A model generated the notes under the pieces. It was not told where the DNA came from and did not search any database. It saw only the letters and a program-made list of their open reading frames with translations. Positions 6,434 to 8,503 of a stretch of DNA of 8,503 nucleotides are shown here, in pieces. The position numbers and the translations under genes are program-made. Source of the stretch: an uncultured Kiloniellales bacterium (GTDB lineage Bacteria > Pseudomonadota > Alphaproteobacteria > Kiloniellales > JAKSDN01); the NCBI GenBank assembly GCA_937974415.1, contig CALJXB010000458.1:1-8503 (forward strand), read 5' to 3'. Each line of letters begins with the position of its first letter. Within the stretch, counting starts at the first letter, position 1.

Positions 6434-6500
6434 GGCGCGGGCGGCACCCCTTGGCTCAGAAGTTGGGCACATGCATAGGGGCCCGACCGTAGGGGCGTGC

Positions 6501-7994
6501 TCATTCGGGTTCCGTCTCCGCCCGGCGAAACAGACGGTAAACCTCGTGGCGTTGATCATCGAGGTGTCGGTTGAACAATTGGTTCGCCTTGGTGTCGGGC
6601 CGCGAGCGCCACTCTTCGCTGCCTTCGGCCAATTCGTCGGCCAGCATCCATGGATAGTCGAAGCTGCGTCCAACCATCGGCCAGAGTGCCGCCTGCTGCG
6701 GCGGGCTAACGAGGCCCTCGAGCCTCCAAAGCTTGCTGCCGTCGATGATGATGTGGGCGATCCTCGCCCGGTCGAGGATTTGCATTTCCTCGTCACCCGT
6801 GAAATTGCCCGTCTCGCTCAAGGTGTTTCTAAAGTCTCGGACGGTGTCGAACCGCTCGTCCAACAGCCGGGTCAGCTTGTCGGTGGCTATGCCATCCTTT
6901 TCAAGTCGCTCAATGACCGGAGCCGAAAGTACGTAGGATGCATCCTTGTACACCGTTTGATTAAATACGTTCTGCAGGATGAAGAGGGCAAAGAAACACA
7001 TCACGCAGGAAACCACCGGTGTCGTCACCCAGCCCGAGGAGATGTTGAGCAACACCTTCCACTTGATGCCCCGGCCGCCCTTGAGCAGGCCGATGCCGAT
7101 GACAGCGCCGATAACCGCCTGCGAACTGGAAACCGGCACCAGCGGAATGGTCGGCAGGCCGGCGCTGGCGAGCGTGTGCTCCAGTCCCCGTGATGCGAAG
7201 AGAAACAGGACGATGGAGTGGGATACCACAACGACCCAGGCGGCGACGGGAGAGAGCGGCATGAGATCGGTGCCGACTGTCAGCATGACGCGTTTGGAAT
7301 AGGTGAATACGCCCACCGCGATGGCCAATGCCCCGATCAGGAAAAGCTGCTGGACCCCGGAGAAGCTGATAACGTCCCCGAAGCTGAAGGACGTGAAGGG
7401 GTTGGCCGGAACGAATACCCCCATGACATTGGCAATGTTGTTGGCGCCGAGCGCATAAGAACCGAAAATTCCGGCAAGAATGAGCCCGACGCGGGTATAG
7501 GAGTCCAAGCGAACGATATGAACCTTGGTGCGGCGCACGACGGTCGTCGTTAACTTGAACAGGACCACGCCGATCGCGGCGGCCAATAGTGGGCAGGCAA
7601 CCCAAGTGAAGACGATCTTGGTCAGGGCTTTCCCGTCGGTCGGAAATCCGCTGAACAGGTTCCATCCGATAATCGCCCCGACAACGGCCTGGCTGGTCGA
7701 TACCGGCAGACCCAGACGGGTCATGATATAAACCGTGAAGGCCGCAGCGAAGGCAGCCATGAAGGAACCGGGCAAGGCATTCACCGCGCCCAACTTGCCC
7801 AGTGTGTGCGAAGCACCAGCACCGCTGATCACCGCGCCGAGGACCACGAAAATACTGCACAGCATGGCCGCCGTGCCGAACTTGACCATGCGCGTGCCGA
7901 CGGCCGTCCCGAAAACATTGGCGGCATCGTTGGCGCCGAGCGACCATCCCAGAAAGAGCCCACTGCAGAGAAAGATGAGGACGGCAATGTCCAT
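6501..7994 (-). CDS. pit: PiT-family inorganic phosphate transporter with C-terminal extension
   Basis: A 497-residue integral membrane protein of the PiT family (low-affinity symporters that move phosphate as neutral metal-phosphate complexes with H+ or Na+). The family's duplicated halves are clear: GANDAANVFGT (20-30) with PVSTSQAVVGAIIG (97-110), and GANNIANVMG (183-192) with PVSSSQAVIGAVIG (287-300). Hydrophobic helices run from residue 3 to about 344. Unlike E. coli PitA, which reaches a similar length through an internal loop, here the extra length is a hydrophilic, largely charged C-terminal tail of about 150 residues (345-497). I do not recognise this tail; its side of the membrane cannot be settled by eye. 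The ATG at 7994 has AAGGA 8 nt upstream. It lies 23 bp downstream of the DUF47 gene on the same strand, the common DUF47-pit operon order (for example orfA-pit of Sinorhizobium meliloti), so the two are very likely co-transcribed. Confidence 0.95.
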   Translation of the reverse strand: MDIAVLIFLCSGLFLGWSLGANDAANVFGTAVGTRMVKFGTAAMLCSIFVVLGAVISGAGASHTLGKLGAVNALPGSFMAAFAAAFTVYIMTRLGLPVSTSQAVVGAIIGWNLFSGFPTDGKALTKIVFTWVACPLLAAAIGVVLFKLTTTVVRRTKVHIVRLDSYTRVGLILAGIFGSYALGANNIANVMGVFVPANPFTSFSFGDVISFSGVQQLFLIGALAIAVGVFTYSKRVMLTVGTDLMPLSPVAAWVVVVSHSIVLFLFASRGLEHTLASAGLPTIPLVPVSSSQAVIGAVIGIGLLKGGRGIKWKVLLNISSGWVTTPVVSCVMCFFALFILQNVFNQTVYKDASYVLSAPVIERLEKDGIATDKLTRLLDERFDTVRDFRNTLSETGNFTGDEEMQILDRARIAHIIIDGSKLWRLEGLVSPPQQAALWPMVGRSFDYPWMLADELAEGSEEWRSRPDTKANQLFNRHLDDQRHEVYRLFRRAETEPE

Positions 7995-8017
7995 GAGCCC
8001 GTTCCTTTACCGCGAGA

Positions 8018-8503
8018 TCACATGGCGCGCTTGATCGCGTAGATCGCCAGCTGGTCCGCCACGTCCTCCGACATGTCGGATATCCAGACGATGCGTTCGG
8101 CGAAGAATCTCAGATGTATCTTCTCGGCCAGCGACAGGTCTCTGGAGAAGATGTCGTTTTTCAGCCGGCCGATCACCTGGTCGGCCTCCTTCTCGTAGTA
8201 GTGCACCTTGTGCAGGTGATCGTTAACGCTCTCGGCGTCACGAAAGAAGGCCCGCGCCGCGAGGGTGAGCGACTCCACGCAGGCGGTCGTCGGGGCTATC
8301 AGGTTAACGTAGTCCTCGCGCAGATCTTCGGGTATCTGCGGCTTTTCGGAAGAAAAGTACCAGAGCGTTTCTTCGAGCTTGTTGATGATTTCGTCCAGAG
8401 ACTCCAGAAGGCCGAGAATGTCGCCCCGGGCGTCCGGCATGAGGGTCTCGGTGTACATGTCTCTCTGGATGTTCCGCCGCAAATCGTCGGCGCGAGACTC
8501 GCC
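8018..8503 (-). CDS. DUF47 (PhoU-like) Pit accessory protein, 5' end outside window
   Basis: The reading frame stays open to the right edge of the window. The 161 visible residues begin GESRADDLRRNIQRDM, a conserved DUF47 segment. Family members are about 205-225 residues, so roughly the first 50 are missing, and the TTG at 8482 is an internal codon rather than the start. The protein is mostly helical and, like PhoU, has two E-xxx-D motifs, one per helical bundle: E2-SRA-D6 and, in HYYEKEADQVIGRL, E104-KEA-D108 (fragment numbering). In PhoU proteins these bind metal clusters. DUF47 proteins are encoded next to PiT transporters and are thought to control or assist them at the inner face of the membrane. 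The stop codon is 23 bp before the PiT start, which indicates an operon whose promoter lies beyond the window. Confidence 0.9.
   Translation of the reverse strand, partial: GESRADDLRRNIQRDMYTETLMPDARGDILGLLESLDEIINKLEETLWYFSSEKPQIPEDLREDYVNLIAPTTACVESLTLAARAFFRDAESVNDHLHKVHYYEKEADQVIGRLKNDIFSRDLSLAEKIHLRFFAERIVWISDMSEDVADQLAIYAIKRAM

Noticed and set aside
5677..6492. Plus-strand open frame of 271 codons
   Set aside because: It is an alternate frame within the Nudix-SixA gene, with Arg/Pro/Ala-rich composition and no family signature.
6434..6500. Terminator between the convergent Nudix-SixA and PiT genes
   Set aside because: Only a 4-bp stem (GCCC at 6481-6484, GGGC at 6493-6496) and no T-run were found.
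6961..7947. Minus-strand open frame of 328 codons
   Set aside because: It lies in another frame of the PiT gene, which has unmistakable family motifs; the product is Arg/His-rich low-complexity sequence.
8480..8482. TTG as the start codon of the DUF47 gene
   Set aside because: The frame continues to the window edge with conserved DUF47 residues (ESRADDLRR), so the true start lies beyond the window.

Overview
This 8.5 kb window comes from a moderately GC-rich bacterial chromosome, most likely a pseudomonad-type or alphaproteobacterial lineage (Pseudomonadota). That is inferred from domain architectures, good Shine-Dalgarno sequences and FNR/FixK-like operators; species cannot be told. There are six protein genes and no RNA genes, insertion sequences, CRISPR arrays or phage signatures. 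Two gene-free gaps of about 430 bp each hold the regulatory DNA.

Layout, left to right. (1) 70-1653, minus: a CYTH-CHAD protein; the CHAD half is intact (polyphosphate-binding family), but the CYTH half has lost its catalytic signature. (2) 1654-2083: intergenic, with dyad-symmetric sites. (3) 2084-3373 and 3377-5020, minus: two tandem CNNM/CorC-type membrane proteins (DUF21, two CBS domains, CorC_HlyC domain), a two-gene operon with a 3-bp gap. (4) 5021-5455: the divergent intergenic region, with a candidate FNR-class promoter for the CNNM operon and a strong ribosome binding site for the gene to the right. (5) 5456-6433, plus: a Nudix hydrolase fused to a SixA/RHG-type histidine phosphatase. 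(6) 6501-7994, minus: a PiT-family phosphate transporter with a roughly 150-residue C-terminal extension. (7) 8018 to the right edge, minus: a DUF47 (PhoU-like) Pit accessory protein, its N-terminus outside the window.

Taken together the genes centre on phosphate: uptake or release of metal-phosphate (DUF47-PiT), Mg2+ handling (two CNNM proteins), hydrolysis of phosphoanhydride-rich molecules (Nudix-SixA) and polyphosphate binding (CHAD). PiT carriers move neutral metal-phosphate complexes, and Mg2+ is a main counter-ion of polyphosphate, so the grouping makes physiological sense; the functional link is an inference.

The most notable non-coding signal is a 14-bp FNR/FixK-like dyad of the form TTGA-N6-TCAA. 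By eye it occurs only twice in the window, once in each long intergenic gap. The two copies match at 12 of 14 positions. One sits at exactly class II spacing from a plausible -10 element facing the CNNM operon. This suggests, but does not prove, that oxygen or a related signal co-regulates the cluster.
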